Assembly (NCBI RefSeq): GCF_900129665.1
Contig: NZ_FQWL01000003.1
Coordinates: 496,001 to 560,000 of the forward strand
DNA length: 64,000 nt
Direction of reading: 5' to 3'
DNA from: Flagellimonas flava
GTDB taxonomy: Bacteria; Bacteroidota; Bacteroidia; Flavobacteriales; Flavobacteriaceae
A program made the translations under genes and the position numbers. Position 1 is the stretch's first letter; each line of letters starts with the position of its first letter. The notes below the pieces were generated by a model. It searched no databases. It saw only the letters and a list, made by a program, of their open reading frames with translations, and was not told where the DNA came from. This document shows positions 1-7,894 of the stretch, piece by piece.

Positions 1-161
1 ACGTTTTTCCACTTGGCCAAATTTGGTTTTGTCCAATCACCATAGATTCTTTTAATACTGGGGTTTCCATACTTGGCAATCTCTTCCAGCATTTCCTTGA
101 TGTATTTAGAGGGGATGTTGTCACCATCTATTAAGACCGCAAGATTAATGTCATTATTCAT
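1..161 (-). CDS. NYN-domain protein (putative RNase), C-terminus beyond window
   Basis: The reading frame is open from an ATG at 161 to the window edge (53 complete codons). The protein begins MNNDINLAVLIDGDNIPSKY and continues through YGNPSIKRIYGDWTKP. The hydrophobic strand followed by the acidic motif LIDGDN is the first conserved acidic site of NYN (LabA/DUF88) domains, which have a PIN-like nuclease fold. This sub-type often carries a C-terminal OST-HTH/LOTUS RNA-binding domain, but that part lies outside the window. The ATG overlaps the last codons of the bS21-like gene by 8 nt, so translation is probably coupled. The expected role is a metal-dependent RNase acting in the cytoplasm; this is inferred from family only. 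The family call rests on a short segment but the motif is distinctive. Confidence 0.8.
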   Translation of the reverse strand, partial: MNNDINLAVLIDGDNIPSKYIKEMLEEIAKYGNPSIKRIYGDWTKPNLAKWKN

Positions 162-348
162 TATCCAGCCTCAAGTACTTTTCTCTGTATACCGCCTTCG
201 CTACCTTATCCCTGCGCAACTTAGATTTCTTTGTGAATTCTTGGTTACTTTTAATCTGTTTCAGGACTTGTGTGTTCCGATATTTTCTTTTGTACCTCTT
301 TAGCGCCCTTTCTATGTTTTCGCCTGGTACAATCTTTATTTTTAGCAT
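154..348 (-). CDS. rpsU: Ribosomal protein bS21-like, divergent copy
   Basis: The 64-aa basic protein has the bS21 pattern: an N-terminal VPGENIERALKRYKRKYRNT segment followed by FTKKSKLRRDKVAKAVYREKYLR. Length matches bS21 (about 64-70 aa). bS21 sits on the 30S platform near the 3' end of 16S rRNA; in Bacteroidota it helps hide the anti-Shine-Dalgarno sequence. Compared with flavobacterial bS21 as I remember it, the middle (TQVLKQIKSNQEF) is unusual, so this may be a second, specialised copy. I see no Shine-Dalgarno site before its ATG, whereas housekeeping rpsU in this phylum usually has one. It overlaps the NYN gene downstream. Whether another rpsU exists elsewhere in the genome cannot be seen. 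Confidence 0.85.
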   Translation of the reverse strand: MLKIKIVPGENIERALKRYKRKYRNTQVLKQIKSNQEFTKKSKLRRDKVAKAVYREKYLRLDNE

Positions 349-370
349 ATGTTCCCAATATATTGTTATG

Positions 371-393
371 GGATTTTCACGTATGGAAAATCC
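371..393 (-). promoter_or_regulatory. Inverted repeat in bS21-like gene leader
   Basis: GGATTTTC (371-378) and GAAAATCC (386-393) form an 8-bp perfect dyad with a 7-nt loop, ending 22 nt upstream of the bS21-like ATG. It could be an operator or an mRNA hairpin for autoregulation. It also covers the possible original start of the decayed plus-strand gene. No function is proven. Confidence 0.4.
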
Positions 394-1341
394 TACTATT
401 AAATCCCCATGAAATCAAGAATGAACTGGACAACAATGAAAGTACAATTCACCACATTGATGTATCAAGATTAAACCCGGAAAGAATGACAGGCAAAAAA
501 TATCTTAGAAGCATCCCTATAAGTGATGAGGAATATTAAGAGAGGGCTATCTTATATTTAAAGACAAGTGAGACTTATGTCCACGGATGTTTTGTAAAGA
601 AAGGTATAATAATCCACAAAAGAAGGTTTTTGAGGAATATTTGGACAGTATATCAGATTAAAGACTACACGGATATTCCACCAGAACCTAAAAAGGAAAC
701 CTTTATGTGAAAAAATCGCCTCATCACATTCCAGTAATTTTGATATCCGTGGTAAAGGGGACAAAGTTGAACTGAAAATTGAACACAACAACATCATAAT
801 AATGGATAACGGAATGGAATTCCATACTAGTTGTTTCCATTCACATTATGGGTCAGGTGCAAAATTGGCTTACAATTTTCTGAAAAGTAAGTTTGAAAAC
901 CGTGTCATTGTTGCTACATGAATAATAGAAGGCAAAAATTATACTGTTATTTCTAAACATAGCATGCCGTCGGAAATACTTGATGTTACGAGTTGCACTA
1001 TCGAAATTTCAATTTCGGAGTTCAAATGGGGTGTATAAGATTATCAATTATATGAATCATCTAAGGAATTATTTATAGTTCTGCCAAAACACTTTACAGG
1101 AAGTGATTTTTCAAGGCTAGGGACGGTAAACCAATTGGACTCCGAAAAACGGCCAGTAACTTTTATTGGTGAAAATCTATCAGAGGTGGTAATTGAAATG
1201 ATTAAATCCAGATATCCTAACAGCAATTTGATAATTATACAAAAAGACCATGTGATTCCCCTATTAACATTCATATCAATGGTTGCTTACTTTTAGATAT
1301 TTGGGATAAAAAATGGGATAGGTTAATGGCAATAAAATAAA
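383..1341 (+). pseudogene. Decayed protein gene, family not recognised
   Basis: Protein-like sequence continues across this stretch but only by changing frame and reading through stops. A possible start is the ATG at 383. The frame shifts near 408, stops at 537-539, continues to a stop at 708-710, shifts again near 706, and then has stops at 919-921 and 1036-1038. A last shift near 1255-1275 leads to an end at about 1341 (…DIWDKKWDRLMAIK). Recognisable pieces include KVELKIEHNNIIIMDNGMEF and LPKHFTGSDFSRLGTVNQLD. These read like a soluble mixed alpha/beta protein of about 300 residues, but I do not recognise the family. At least three stops and three shifts argue for a long-dead gene rather than sequencing error. 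It lies beside tRNA-Asn, a common landing place for acquired DNA, but no integrase or att repeat is visible. Confidence 0.55.
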
Positions 1342-1371
1342 AAACCCAGTAAGAATAGTACCTACTGGGTT
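1331..1371 (-). terminator. Rho-independent terminator of tRNA-Asn
   Basis: AACCCAGTA (1343-1351) pairs perfectly with TACTGGGTT (1363-1371). On the minus strand the stem is followed by a U-rich run (the A-rich stretch 1331-1344 on the plus strand). It begins 8 nt past the 3' end of the tRNA-Asn gene, as expected for a terminator. Confidence 0.8.
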
Positions 1372-1378
1372 ATGCCTG

Positions 1379-1452
1379 CTCCCCCTCTTGGGCTCGAACC
1401 AAGGACCCTCTGATTAACAGTCAGATGCTCTAACCAACTGAGCTAAGGAGGA
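1379..1452 (-). tRNA. tRNA-Asn (GTT anticodon)
   Basis: The 74-nt minus-strand sequence folds as a standard cloverleaf. The acceptor arm TCCTCCT pairs with AGGGGGA (one G-T pair), the discriminator base is G, and the anticodon stem TCTGA/TCAGA encloses loop CTGTTAA, giving anticodon GTT. The T arm is CTTGG-TTCGAGC-CCAAG. CCA is not encoded. It stands alone with its own terminator. Confidence 0.95.
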
Positions 1453-1515
1453 ATATTTTACCTTAAGCGGGTGCAAATATATGCGATTCTTTATAACACC
1501 ACAAGCAAAATTACG

Positions 1516-2850
1516 CTAAATAAATCTTTTGATAATGTTCCAGATGTCATTTCCGAAAACCACCAACATTAATCCCATCAAAATGACAAAACCAACAATT
1601 TGACCTCGCTCTAGAACTTTCTGACTCGGAGGTCTTCCACTAAACATTTCATACAGCAAAAACATAACATGTCCACCATCTAAAGCAGGTATGGGTAAGA
1701 CATTTATAAATGCCAACCAAACCGAGAACATTGCCATAAAACCCCAGAAAAAACCCCAATCCCATGACGTTGGCATCATCTCCACAATTCCAATTGGGCC
1801 TTTAACCTGTTTGTACCCTTTAATAATAGGATTGAATATGAGCTTAAACTGCTTTACCTGGCGCACCAAAACGTTTATGGTTTCCATAAAGCCTCTTGGA
1901 ATGGCAGAAAAGAATCCAAACTCCTTGGTAATTGACAATTCTTGCTGGGCCAAGGTGTTGTTTGGGATTATTCCCAGTGGCAAACTATCCGGAACTTGAA
2001 TATTGAGACTCAATGGTTTTCCGTCGCGGGTTAACTCAATATTAATGGAATCTCCTCGATTGTTATCAATTTGTGAAACCACCTCATCCCAAAACTTAAG
2101 TTTTTGGTTGTTGATACGCTCAAATTTGTCACCTACCTCAATGCCGGCATTCTTGGCATTGGAACTATCCAAAACATAGCCAATAACCAAAGAGGTATGT
2201 CTGGGAACTATAAACTGTCGCCCCCTGCTTTCCAGAGCGGCCTTTTTACCTTCGTCACTTAAGGCTACCAATTTTTCCTCTCCGTCCCGCAGCACTTTGA
2301 TCTCATCACCGAACAAAATGTCCATGGAAAGATAACGATCCAATTTCTCTACCTTCTTCCCATCCACTTCCAAAATCTTGTCCCCTGTTCGCAACCCTAT
2401 TTTTTCACTTACAGGATCCACGTGAAGTCCGTATTCAATTTTATTTACGGGAATATAGGTCTCTCCGTTGTTGTAAAACGTAAAGGTGTAAATGACCCAG
2501 GCCAACAAAAAGTTCACCGTTACCCCGCCGAGCATAATGATCAAACGTTGCCACGCCGGCTTGCTTCGGAATTCCCATGGCTTGGGTTCTTCCTTCATCT
2601 GATCAGTGTCCATACTTTCATCGATCATACCGGCAATCTTTACATAACCTCCCAGAGGAAGCCAACCAATACCGTATACGGTTTCCCCTATTTTCTTTTT
2701 GAAAAGGGAAAATTTAACATCAAAGAAGAGGTAGAATTTCTCCACCTTGGTTTTAAAATATTTGGCGGGAATAAAATGTCCCAACTCATGTAAGATCACC
2801 AGAATAGAGATAATCAACACGAACATTATAATCTGAGTAAAGAGACCCAT
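1516..2850 (-). CDS. rseP: RIP metalloprotease RseP (site-2 protease)
   Basis: The 444-aa inner-membrane zinc protease cuts membrane-anchored anti-sigma factors within the bilayer. HELGH at residues 21-25 lies in the first membrane helix and supplies the zinc ligands and catalytic Glu. A C-terminal LPIPALDGGH supplies the third ligand. Between them are a loop rich in charged residues and a region compatible with two PDZ domains (about 140-310), as in RseP. I start at the ATG at 2850 rather than the TTG two codons upstream, because MGLFTQ leads directly into the first helix. It is a single gene transcribed towards tRNA-Asn. The window also encodes two ECF sigma factors, one with a membrane anti-sigma factor, a plausible type of substrate. 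Confidence 0.93.
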   Translation of the reverse strand: MGLFTQIIMFVLIISILVILHELGHFIPAKYFKTKVEKFYLFFDVKFSLFKKKIGETVYGIGWLPLGGYVKIAGMIDESMDTDQMKEEPKPWEFRSKPAWQRLIIMLGGVTVNFLLAWVIYTFTFYNNGETYIPVNKIEYGLHVDPVSEKIGLRTGDKILEVDGKKVEKLDRYLSMDILFGDEIKVLRDGEEKLVALSDEGKKAALESRGRQFIVPRHTSLVIGYVLDSSNAKNAGIEVGDKFERINNQKLKFWDEVVSQIDNNRGDSINIELTRDGKPLSLNIQVPDSLPLGIIPNNTLAQQELSITKEFGFFSAIPRGFMETINVLVRQVKQFKLIFNPIIKGYKQVKGPIGIVEMMPTSWDWGFFWGFMAMFSVWLAFINVLPIPALDGGHVMFLLYEMFSGRPPSQKVLERGQIVGFVILMGLMLVVFGNDIWNIIKRFI

Positions 2851-2967
2851 CAGCAATTATATCTGGTTACAAGGCAACAAAAGTACGCTTTTAACACTTT
2901 TCTGAAAAGATCATTTTAGGCAATCATCGTATTTAAGAAAGTTTTAGGAACAAAAGCGCTTTTTAAC

Positions 2968-2998
2968 TTGATGAATCAGCTACCCGGCCGTAATTTTG
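2968..2998 (+). promoter_or_regulatory. Bacteroidota-type promoter of the SCO gene
   Basis: TTG at 2968-2970 and TAATTTTG at 2991-2998 match the -33 / -7 TAnnTTTG pattern with a 20-nt spacer. The box ends only 4 nt before the ATG at 3003, so the transcript may be leaderless. Confidence 0.6.
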
Positions 2999-3002
2999 CA
3001 AC

Positions 3003-3677
3003 ATGCGAAGGTTTTTTTCAAAGTTTAAGTTTTTTGGGGTGGTTTTATTGGGGCTTTCAGCCATTATCATCTATCTTTTTTACAACGCCCTTCAACCCAA
3101 AAAGAACCTTCCCATCTTCCAGCCTTCCATGGTGGACCAAAGTCTTGTGGACAGCACCCTCCATTACAAAAAGAAGTACCACACCATAGCTAATTTTGAG
3201 CTTATCAATCAAAACGGAAAGACCATAACACAAGACACTTATCAAGATAAAATCTATGTAGCCGATTTTTTCTTTACCACCTGCCCCACCATTTGTCCCA
3301 TTATGACCAAAAACATGGTGGAAATCCAAAATTCCATTTTAGATAATGAGGATGTCATGCTGCTATCCCATTCAGTTACTCCAGTCATAGATTCGGTGGC
3401 CCAACTGAAAAAATACGCCAAGGAAAAGGGAGTTGATGATAACAAATGGAATCTGGTTACTGGAGATAAAAAACAAATCTATGCGCTCGCTCGAAAATCG
3501 TATTTGGCGGTAAAGACCGATGGAGACGGCGGACCTTATGACATGATCCATACGGAGAATTTCATTTTGGTGGATAAAGAACGAAGAATACGTGGGTTCT
3601 ACGACGGAACAAATCCAGAGGAAATCGAGAAATTGCTCGAAGACTTAAAAATCTTGGAATCATCCTACGCAGAATAG
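3003..3677 (+). CDS. SCO1/SenC family copper chaperone or thiol oxidoreductase
   Basis: The 224-aa protein has an N-terminal membrane anchor (residues about 8-28) and a thioredoxin-like periplasmic domain. The copper/redox motif CPTIC is at Cys94-Cys98, and the partner His183 lies in MIHTENF; these are the three copper ligands of SCO proteins. The family delivers copper to the CuA site of cytochrome c oxidase or maintains its cysteines reduced. It is followed by feoA after 87 nt. No cytochrome oxidase genes lie in the window, so the target is not visible. The start is set by the TAnnTTTG box directly upstream. Confidence 0.93.
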   Translation: MRRFFSKFKFFGVVLLGLSAIIIYLFYNALQPKKNLPIFQPSMVDQSLVDSTLHYKKKYHTIANFELINQNGKTITQDTYQDKIYVADFFFTTCPTICPIMTKNMVEIQNSILDNEDVMLLSHSVTPVIDSVAQLKKYAKEKGVDDNKWNLVTGDKKQIYALARKSYLAVKTDGDGGPYDMIHTENFILVDKERRIRGFYDGTNPEEIEKLLEDLKILESSYAE

Positions 3678-3764
3678 TTGCATAGCTTTAGCATTTTTAG
3701 GGCAGGTTATGTGTTTGCTTTTCCCTATTTTTGCTTTTAATTAAAATTATTCTAAATAAGATTT

Positions 3765-4007
3765 GTGGCGACAGTTTTAGATTTAAAGCAAGGCCAAAAA
3801 GGGGTAATCAAAGAATTTGCTGATTTTATGTTGCCCATCAAACTGCTTGAGTTGGGATGTTTGCCTGGCAATACGGTGGAGTTGGTTCAGATAGCTCCCC
3901 TAAAAGACCCCATTTACATTAATGTCAACGGTAGCCACATAGCCATACGGCGCTCCTTGGCCAAACAAATCGAACTCGAAATTACCGAAGACCCCCTAAG
4001 CCTATGA
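3765..4007 (+). CDS. feoA: Ferrous iron transport protein A
   Basis: The 80-aa SH3-like protein of FeoA type contains the family features MLPIKLLELGCLPGNTVELV and a C-terminal IAIRRSLAKQIEL. FeoA is a small cytoplasmic partner needed for FeoB-mediated Fe(II) uptake. The start codon is GTG at 3765; I see no ATG in this frame that would leave the domain intact. Its stop overlaps the feoB start by 4 nt (ATGA), so the two are translationally coupled. It begins the feoA-feoB-small protein operon. Confidence 0.93.
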   Translation: MATVLDLKQGQKGVIKEFADFMLPIKLLELGCLPGNTVELVQIAPLKDPIYINVNGSHIAIRRSLAKQIELEITEDPLSL

Positions 4008-6241
4008 GCAAAAGCATCAAGGTTGCGCTTATAGGCAATCCCAATACTGGAAAAACCTCAGTTTTCAACCAACTCACCGGTCTAAAGCAGAAGGTAGGCA
4101 ACTACCCGGGCATCACCGTGGAAAAAAAGCAAGGAACCTGCAAGCTTCCAGGAGGAGCAAAGGCCAATATTCTTGATTTACCCGGAACGTATAGCCTTAA
4201 CACCACTTCTTTGGACGAAAGCGTGGTGGTGGAATTGCTGCTCAATAAAAACGATAAGGATTTTCCGGATGTGGCCGTAGTGGTGACCGATGTGGAAAAT
4301 CTTAAACGGAACCTGCTGCTCTTTACCCAGATAAAAGACCTAAGAGTTCCAACCATTCTGGTCATCAATATGGCTGATCTTATGTCCAGAAAAGGGATTT
4401 CATTGGACATTCAAGAGCTGGAGCAAAAGTTAGACACCAAGATAGCTCTTGTAAGTACCCGCAAGGGCCATGGCATACAACATATTAAAGAACTTATTGC
4501 CAACTATGAGTCGATTTCGGCCATGCCCAATGTGGACACTGAAAGAATTGCGCCAGAATATTTTGGGCAGCTTAAAAAGGCTTTTCCAAAGGAAAATTTA
4601 TACAAGCTGTGGCTTGTTATTACACAGGACGTAAACTTTACCAAGGTCGAAAAAAAGCGTATTGAAGACGCTACCTCTTTTTCTACGAAATCCAAAACTG
4701 AGCTCAAAAAACTGCAGCATCGAGAGACTGTACTGCGTTATCAATTTATCAACCAAGCCCTAAAGGATACCTATAAGGTGGATTTTTCCGCTGCAAAAGG
4801 GTTGAGGGCATCACTGGATCGAATTCTTACCCATAAGGTTTTTGGCTACGTCATATTCTTTGTGATTCTCCTGCTGATTTTCCAAGCGATTTTTGATTGG
4901 AGCACCTACCCTTCCGATTTTATAGACGCCCAATTTGCAAATGCATCGGAGTGGATCAAGTCCGTGTTGCCGGCCGGGGTTTTTACCGATTTGTTGGCCG
5001 AAGGTGTTCTGGCAGGTATCGGCGGTATAGTTGTGTTTATACCTCAAATTGCTTTTCTGTTTCTGTTCATTTCATTATTGGAGGAAACCGGGTATATGAG
5101 TCGAGTGGTTTTTTTGATGGACCGGTTGATGCGTCCTTTTGGTTTAAGCGGGAAAAGTGTGGTGCCTTTAATTTCAGGAACCGCCTGCGCCATTCCTGCG
5201 GTTATGGCCACTAGGACCATAGAAAGTTGGAAAGAACGCTTAATTACAATTTTGGTCACCCCGTTCACCACTTGTTCCGCTAGGTTGCCTGTATACCTTA
5301 TCCTTATTGCCCTGGTTATTCCGCAGGGCGGTTTTTTGGGAATGAGCTACAAAGCCCTAACCCTGATGTTGCTCTATCTACTCGGGTTTGGGATGGCCAT
5401 TTTTTCCGCTTCCATTCTGAACAAGATTCTAAAAATCAGAAGTCGTTCCCTATTTATGGTGGAAATGCCCACCTATCGCCTCCCGCTTTTTAAGAATGTG
5501 GCCTATACCGTTATCGAAAAAACCAAGAGCTTCGTTTTTGGGGCTGGAAAGATTATTCTGGCCATTTCAATTGTGCTTTGGTTCTTGGGATCCAATGGTT
5601 CTTCGGACGACTTCAAAAATGCAGAGGACATTGTCAACAAACGTATTCAGGAAAATGGCCTCAGCGCATACAGCAACAACTATATCCAAAAACATATCAA
5701 ATCCTATATGGAAGGGGTTAAGTTTGATGAGGACAACCAACCAGACGCTGTTGAACTCACAGCGCTTGGGGACACCCTTCAAAATGTGACCCGTCTTCTT
5801 AAAGAAAGGGCTAGGGTCCAGGAAATTGCCAGCTATAAACTGGAACACTCCTATATTGGACAAGCCGGGAAAGCCATCGAACCATTGGTAAAACCTTTGG
5901 GGTATGATTGGAAAATTGGTATAGCGGTACTAACGTCTTTTGCAGCCCGGGAAGTTTTTGTGGGCACTCTGGCTACCATTTATAGTGTAGGGAGTGATGA
6001 GGAAGAAACCATTAAAAACAGAATGGCCGCCGAGCTGGATGACACGGGCCAAAAGCCCTTGTTCAATTTGGCATCAGGAATCTCTCTGATGCTCTTCTAT
6101 GCCTTTGCCATGCAGTGTATGAGTACCCTAGCTGTTGTGAAACGGGAAACGAACAGCTGGAAATGGCCACTTCTACAATTGTTTTTCATGAGCACTTTTG
6201 CGTATCTTGTTGCACTGGCGGCCTATCAAATCCTAAGGTAA
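4004..6241 (+). CDS. feoB: Ferrous iron transporter B
   Basis: The 745-aa inner-membrane Fe(II) transporter has a cytoplasmic GTPase domain first: G1 GNPNTGKT at 11-18, G3 DLPG at 58-61, G4 NMAD at 122-125. A helical spacer follows, and then the membrane domain from about residue 275. That domain carries the two Gate motifs, with the conserved cysteines in ISGTACAIPAVMATRT and TPFTTCSARLPVY. Length is typical. The start overlaps feoA and the stop overlaps the small downstream gene by 1 nt (TAATG). No Fur-box-like dyad stood out before feoA. The protein imports ferrous iron under low-oxygen or reducing conditions. Confidence 0.96.
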   Translation: MSKSIKVALIGNPNTGKTSVFNQLTGLKQKVGNYPGITVEKKQGTCKLPGGAKANILDLPGTYSLNTTSLDESVVVELLLNKNDKDFPDVAVVVTDVENLKRNLLLFTQIKDLRVPTILVINMADLMSRKGISLDIQELEQKLDTKIALVSTRKGHGIQHIKELIANYESISAMPNVDTERIAPEYFGQLKKAFPKENLYKLWLVITQDVNFTKVEKKRIEDATSFSTKSKTELKKLQHRETVLRYQFINQALKDTYKVDFSAAKGLRASLDRILTHKVFGYVIFFVILLLIFQAIFDWSTYPSDFIDAQFANASEWIKSVLPAGVFTDLLAEGVLAGIGGIVVFIPQIAFLFLFISLLEETGYMSRVVFLMDRLMRPFGLSGKSVVPLISGTACAIPAVMATRTIESWKERLITILVTPFTTCSARLPVYLILIALVIPQGGFLGMSYKALTLMLLYLLGFGMAIFSASILNKILKIRSRSLFMVEMPTYRLPLFKNVAYTVIEKTKSFVFGAGKIILAISIVLWFLGSNGSSDDFKNAEDIVNKRIQENGLSAYSNNYIQKHIKSYMEGVKFDEDNQPDAVELTALGDTLQNVTRLLKERARVQEIASYKLEHSYIGQAGKAIEPLVKPLGYDWKIGIAVLTSFAAREVFVGTLATIYSVGSDEEETIKNRMAAELDDTGQKPLFNLASGISLMLFYAFAMQCMSTLAVVKRETNSWKWPLLQLFFMSTFAYLVALAAYQILR

Positions 6242-6390
6242 TGGATATCGTTCAAAACATATTGGTTTATCTCACCCTTGCATTGGCAGTTGGTTACCTC
6301 CTTTGGAAATTTGTACTGCCCAAATCCCTTATCAGCGGCAGAAAGAAGACAGATAAAAGTTGTGGTCATGATGGCTGCGGTTGCGACTAA
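6241..6390 (+). CDS. FeoB-associated Cys-rich membrane protein
   Basis: The 49-aa protein has one membrane helix (residues about 7-27) and a short cytoplasmic tail ending in the cysteine cluster CGHDGCGCD (Cys41, Cys46, Cys48). This is the layout of the FeoB_associated family found after feoB in Bacteroidota and Firmicutes, a possible counterpart of FeoC. The ATG shares its A with the feoB stop codon, which fixes the start; a longer in-frame extension would run backwards into feoB. Its precise role, perhaps iron handover or FeoB stability, is not established. Confidence 0.88.
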   Translation: MDIVQNILVYLTLALAVGYLLWKFVLPKSLISGRKKTDKSCGHDGCGCD

Positions 6391-6475
6391 GATGCTTACC
6401 ATTAGGGTTTGATCCCCTTTTCCACACAGATTCTTGCTATAAATTGGAAATCTTTTCCCATTTTTTTAAAAAGCG

Positions 6476-6505
6476 TTGTAACGTTTTTTAATTTCCTGAC
6501 TATAT
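6476..6505 (+). promoter_or_regulatory. Candidate ECF sigma-dependent promoter
   Basis: TTGTAACG (6476-6483) followed by a T-run and CTGACTATAT (6496-6505) resembles the GTAAC-type -35 and GTC/GAC-TATA -10 seen before self-regulated ECF sigma operons. It lies 27 nt before the sigma gene. This suggests autoregulation and is inferred by pattern only. Confidence 0.35.
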
Positions 6506-6532
6506 AGGGTAACCAATCAGCTTAAAACAACA

Positions 6533-7057
6533 TTGAAAGAGCTTTCAGATGAAATAATTATGCAAAAAGTATCCACGGGAAACCTGGATTTGCTCAAGGT
6601 GCTCTTTGAACGACATCACCGGTACGTCTATAATTATTTATACAAAATGTCCGGGGATGCCATGCTCAGTGAAGATTTGACGCAGGATGTTTTTTATAAA
6701 CTGATCAAGTATCGAAGTTCATACAAAAATGGTGCTTTTGTATCCTGGTTGTTTAGTATCGCAAGAAACAACCTTAAAAGCTATTACACCAGAAATCACC
6801 GACTTCATGTGGACATAGAAAGTATTTCACATAAAACGGTTGACGATGGGATGGAAAAAAATGAGGAACTCAGCCAACTGCAGCTTGCCCTTGGCAAACT
6901 GAACGAAAGTGACCGTGAACTCATTGTACTGAACAGATATCAAGAAATCAAGTACGAGCAGCTGGCCACTATTGTTGGAAGCACTCCGGGAGCGGTGAAA
7001 ACCAGGGTGAGCCGAGCAATGAAAAAACTGAAAGAGCTCTATTTTGAGAACAACTAA
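6533..7057 (+). CDS. ECF-type RNA polymerase sigma factor
   Basis: The 174-aa protein has two domains. The sigma-2 region (about 22-90) includes DLTQDVFYKLIKY and WLFSIARNNLKSYY for -10 recognition and core binding. The sigma-4 region (about 115-170) includes LNESDRELIVLNRYQEIKYEQLA and a helix-turn-helix for -35 recognition. There is no sigma-3, as in ECF (group 4) factors. The start is TTG at 6533, with no better ATG. The membrane anti-sigma gene follows after 29 nt, then two DUF4097 genes and a lipoprotein gene, all probably one operon under the factor's own control. Confidence 0.93.
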   Translation: MKELSDEIIMQKVSTGNLDLLKVLFERHHRYVYNYLYKMSGDAMLSEDLTQDVFYKLIKYRSSYKNGAFVSWLFSIARNNLKSYYTRNHRLHVDIESISHKTVDDGMEKNEELSQLQLALGKLNESDRELIVLNRYQEIKYEQLATIVGSTPGAVKTRVSRAMKKLKELYFENN

Positions 7058-7086
7058 AACAAAGCAAACAAATAAAAAATATAACC

Positions 7087-7875
7087 ATGACAGCATGTAA
7101 GGAATCTATATCCGAGCTACTCCACGACTATCTGGACGGGGTCCTGCCCTCACATAAAAACGATATGGTGGAAGCTCATTTGGACTCATGTGAAGCCTGT
7201 CGACAAGAATTGGAGGCATTAAAAACCCTGTTTGGTGCATTTCAAAGTGAAGCCATGGATGTGCCTTCCACTAGGTTAAGAAGTTCATTTGAAGAAGCGC
7301 TGGAACAAGAAAAAGCTGGGCAAGGTGTAGTTCATATTCAGGCTAAAAAGAAAAGCTGGACCTCCGACTTCCTTAAGATAGCCGCAGGTATTGCATTGCT
7401 TGTGACCGCTTTCCAATCAGGGAGAATTTTGCAACTGGAAAAGTCCAATCAAGACGTGGCGGCCTTGTTGGAGGAGAACCTACAGAATAAACAAATGGCC
7501 ATGCTCTCTTTAATGGAAAACCAATCGGCTAGTAAACGCATCCAAGGGGTCAGCTATATCGAGGATTTTCCAAATCCGGATGAGGCTATCGTTAGGGCAT
7601 TGGCCAATCGCCTTCTCACGGACGACAATGATAATGTAAGGTTGAATGCCTTTGAGGCACTTGCCAAGTTTTCGTCGAGTCCAGAAGTAAAAACTGTTTT
7701 CATCGAAGCCTTAGGGCAAGAAAAAAACCCTAGCATTCAAATTGGAATCATTCAAGCCTTGGTCAAAATTCAAGAGAAAAAGGCGGTGATTCCCATGCAA
7801 AAATTGCTGGAAAAAGAGGATACCCAACCTTTTGTAAAAAATGAAATCGAAATGGCATTGCCAAAAATTATATAA
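7087..7875 (+). CDS. Anti-sigma factor with zf-HC2 domain and HEAT-like C-terminus
   Basis: The 262-aa protein has an N-terminal zinc-binding anti-sigma domain with Cys4, His31, Cys35 and Cys38 (HLDSCEAC). One membrane helix lies at about 95-111. The outer part has a short coiled segment (114-145) and repeats of roughly 30 residues (about 150-262; DNDNVRLNAFEALAKF, NPSIQIGIIQALVKI) that look like HEAT repeats. It probably holds the ECF factor at the membrane and senses an envelope signal through the HEAT part. It follows the sigma gene by 29 nt and precedes the DUF4097 genes. A HEAT-type sensor on a zf-HC2 protein is not the commonest form. Confidence 0.88.
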   Translation: MTACKESISELLHDYLDGVLPSHKNDMVEAHLDSCEACRQELEALKTLFGAFQSEAMDVPSTRLRSSFEEALEQEKAGQGVVHIQAKKKSWTSDFLKIAAGIALLVTAFQSGRILQLEKSNQDVAALLEENLQNKQMAMLSLMENQSASKRIQGVSYIEDFPNPDEAIVRALANRLLTDDNDNVRLNAFEALAKFSSSPEVKTVFIEALGQEKNPSIQIGIIQALVKIQEKKAVIPMQKLLEKEDTQPFVKNEIEMALPKII

Positions 7876-7894
7876 ATACAAAAAACGAAGAATC

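Noticed and set aside
270..539. Intact 89-codon gene at the start of the pseudogene region
   Set aside because: Its first half is the antisense of the bS21-like gene. Only the part from about 411 is protein-like, and it continues past the stop in the decayed gene.
1379..1452. tRNA-Asn as an attachment site of an integrated element
   Set aside because: No integrase, no repeated 3' tRNA segment and no phage or plasmid genes are present. Only a decayed gene lies beside it.
4897..5214. Frames on either strand inside feoB, and similar ones inside other long genes
   Set aside because: They follow the codon structure of the main gene in another phase and match no family; they have no start signals.
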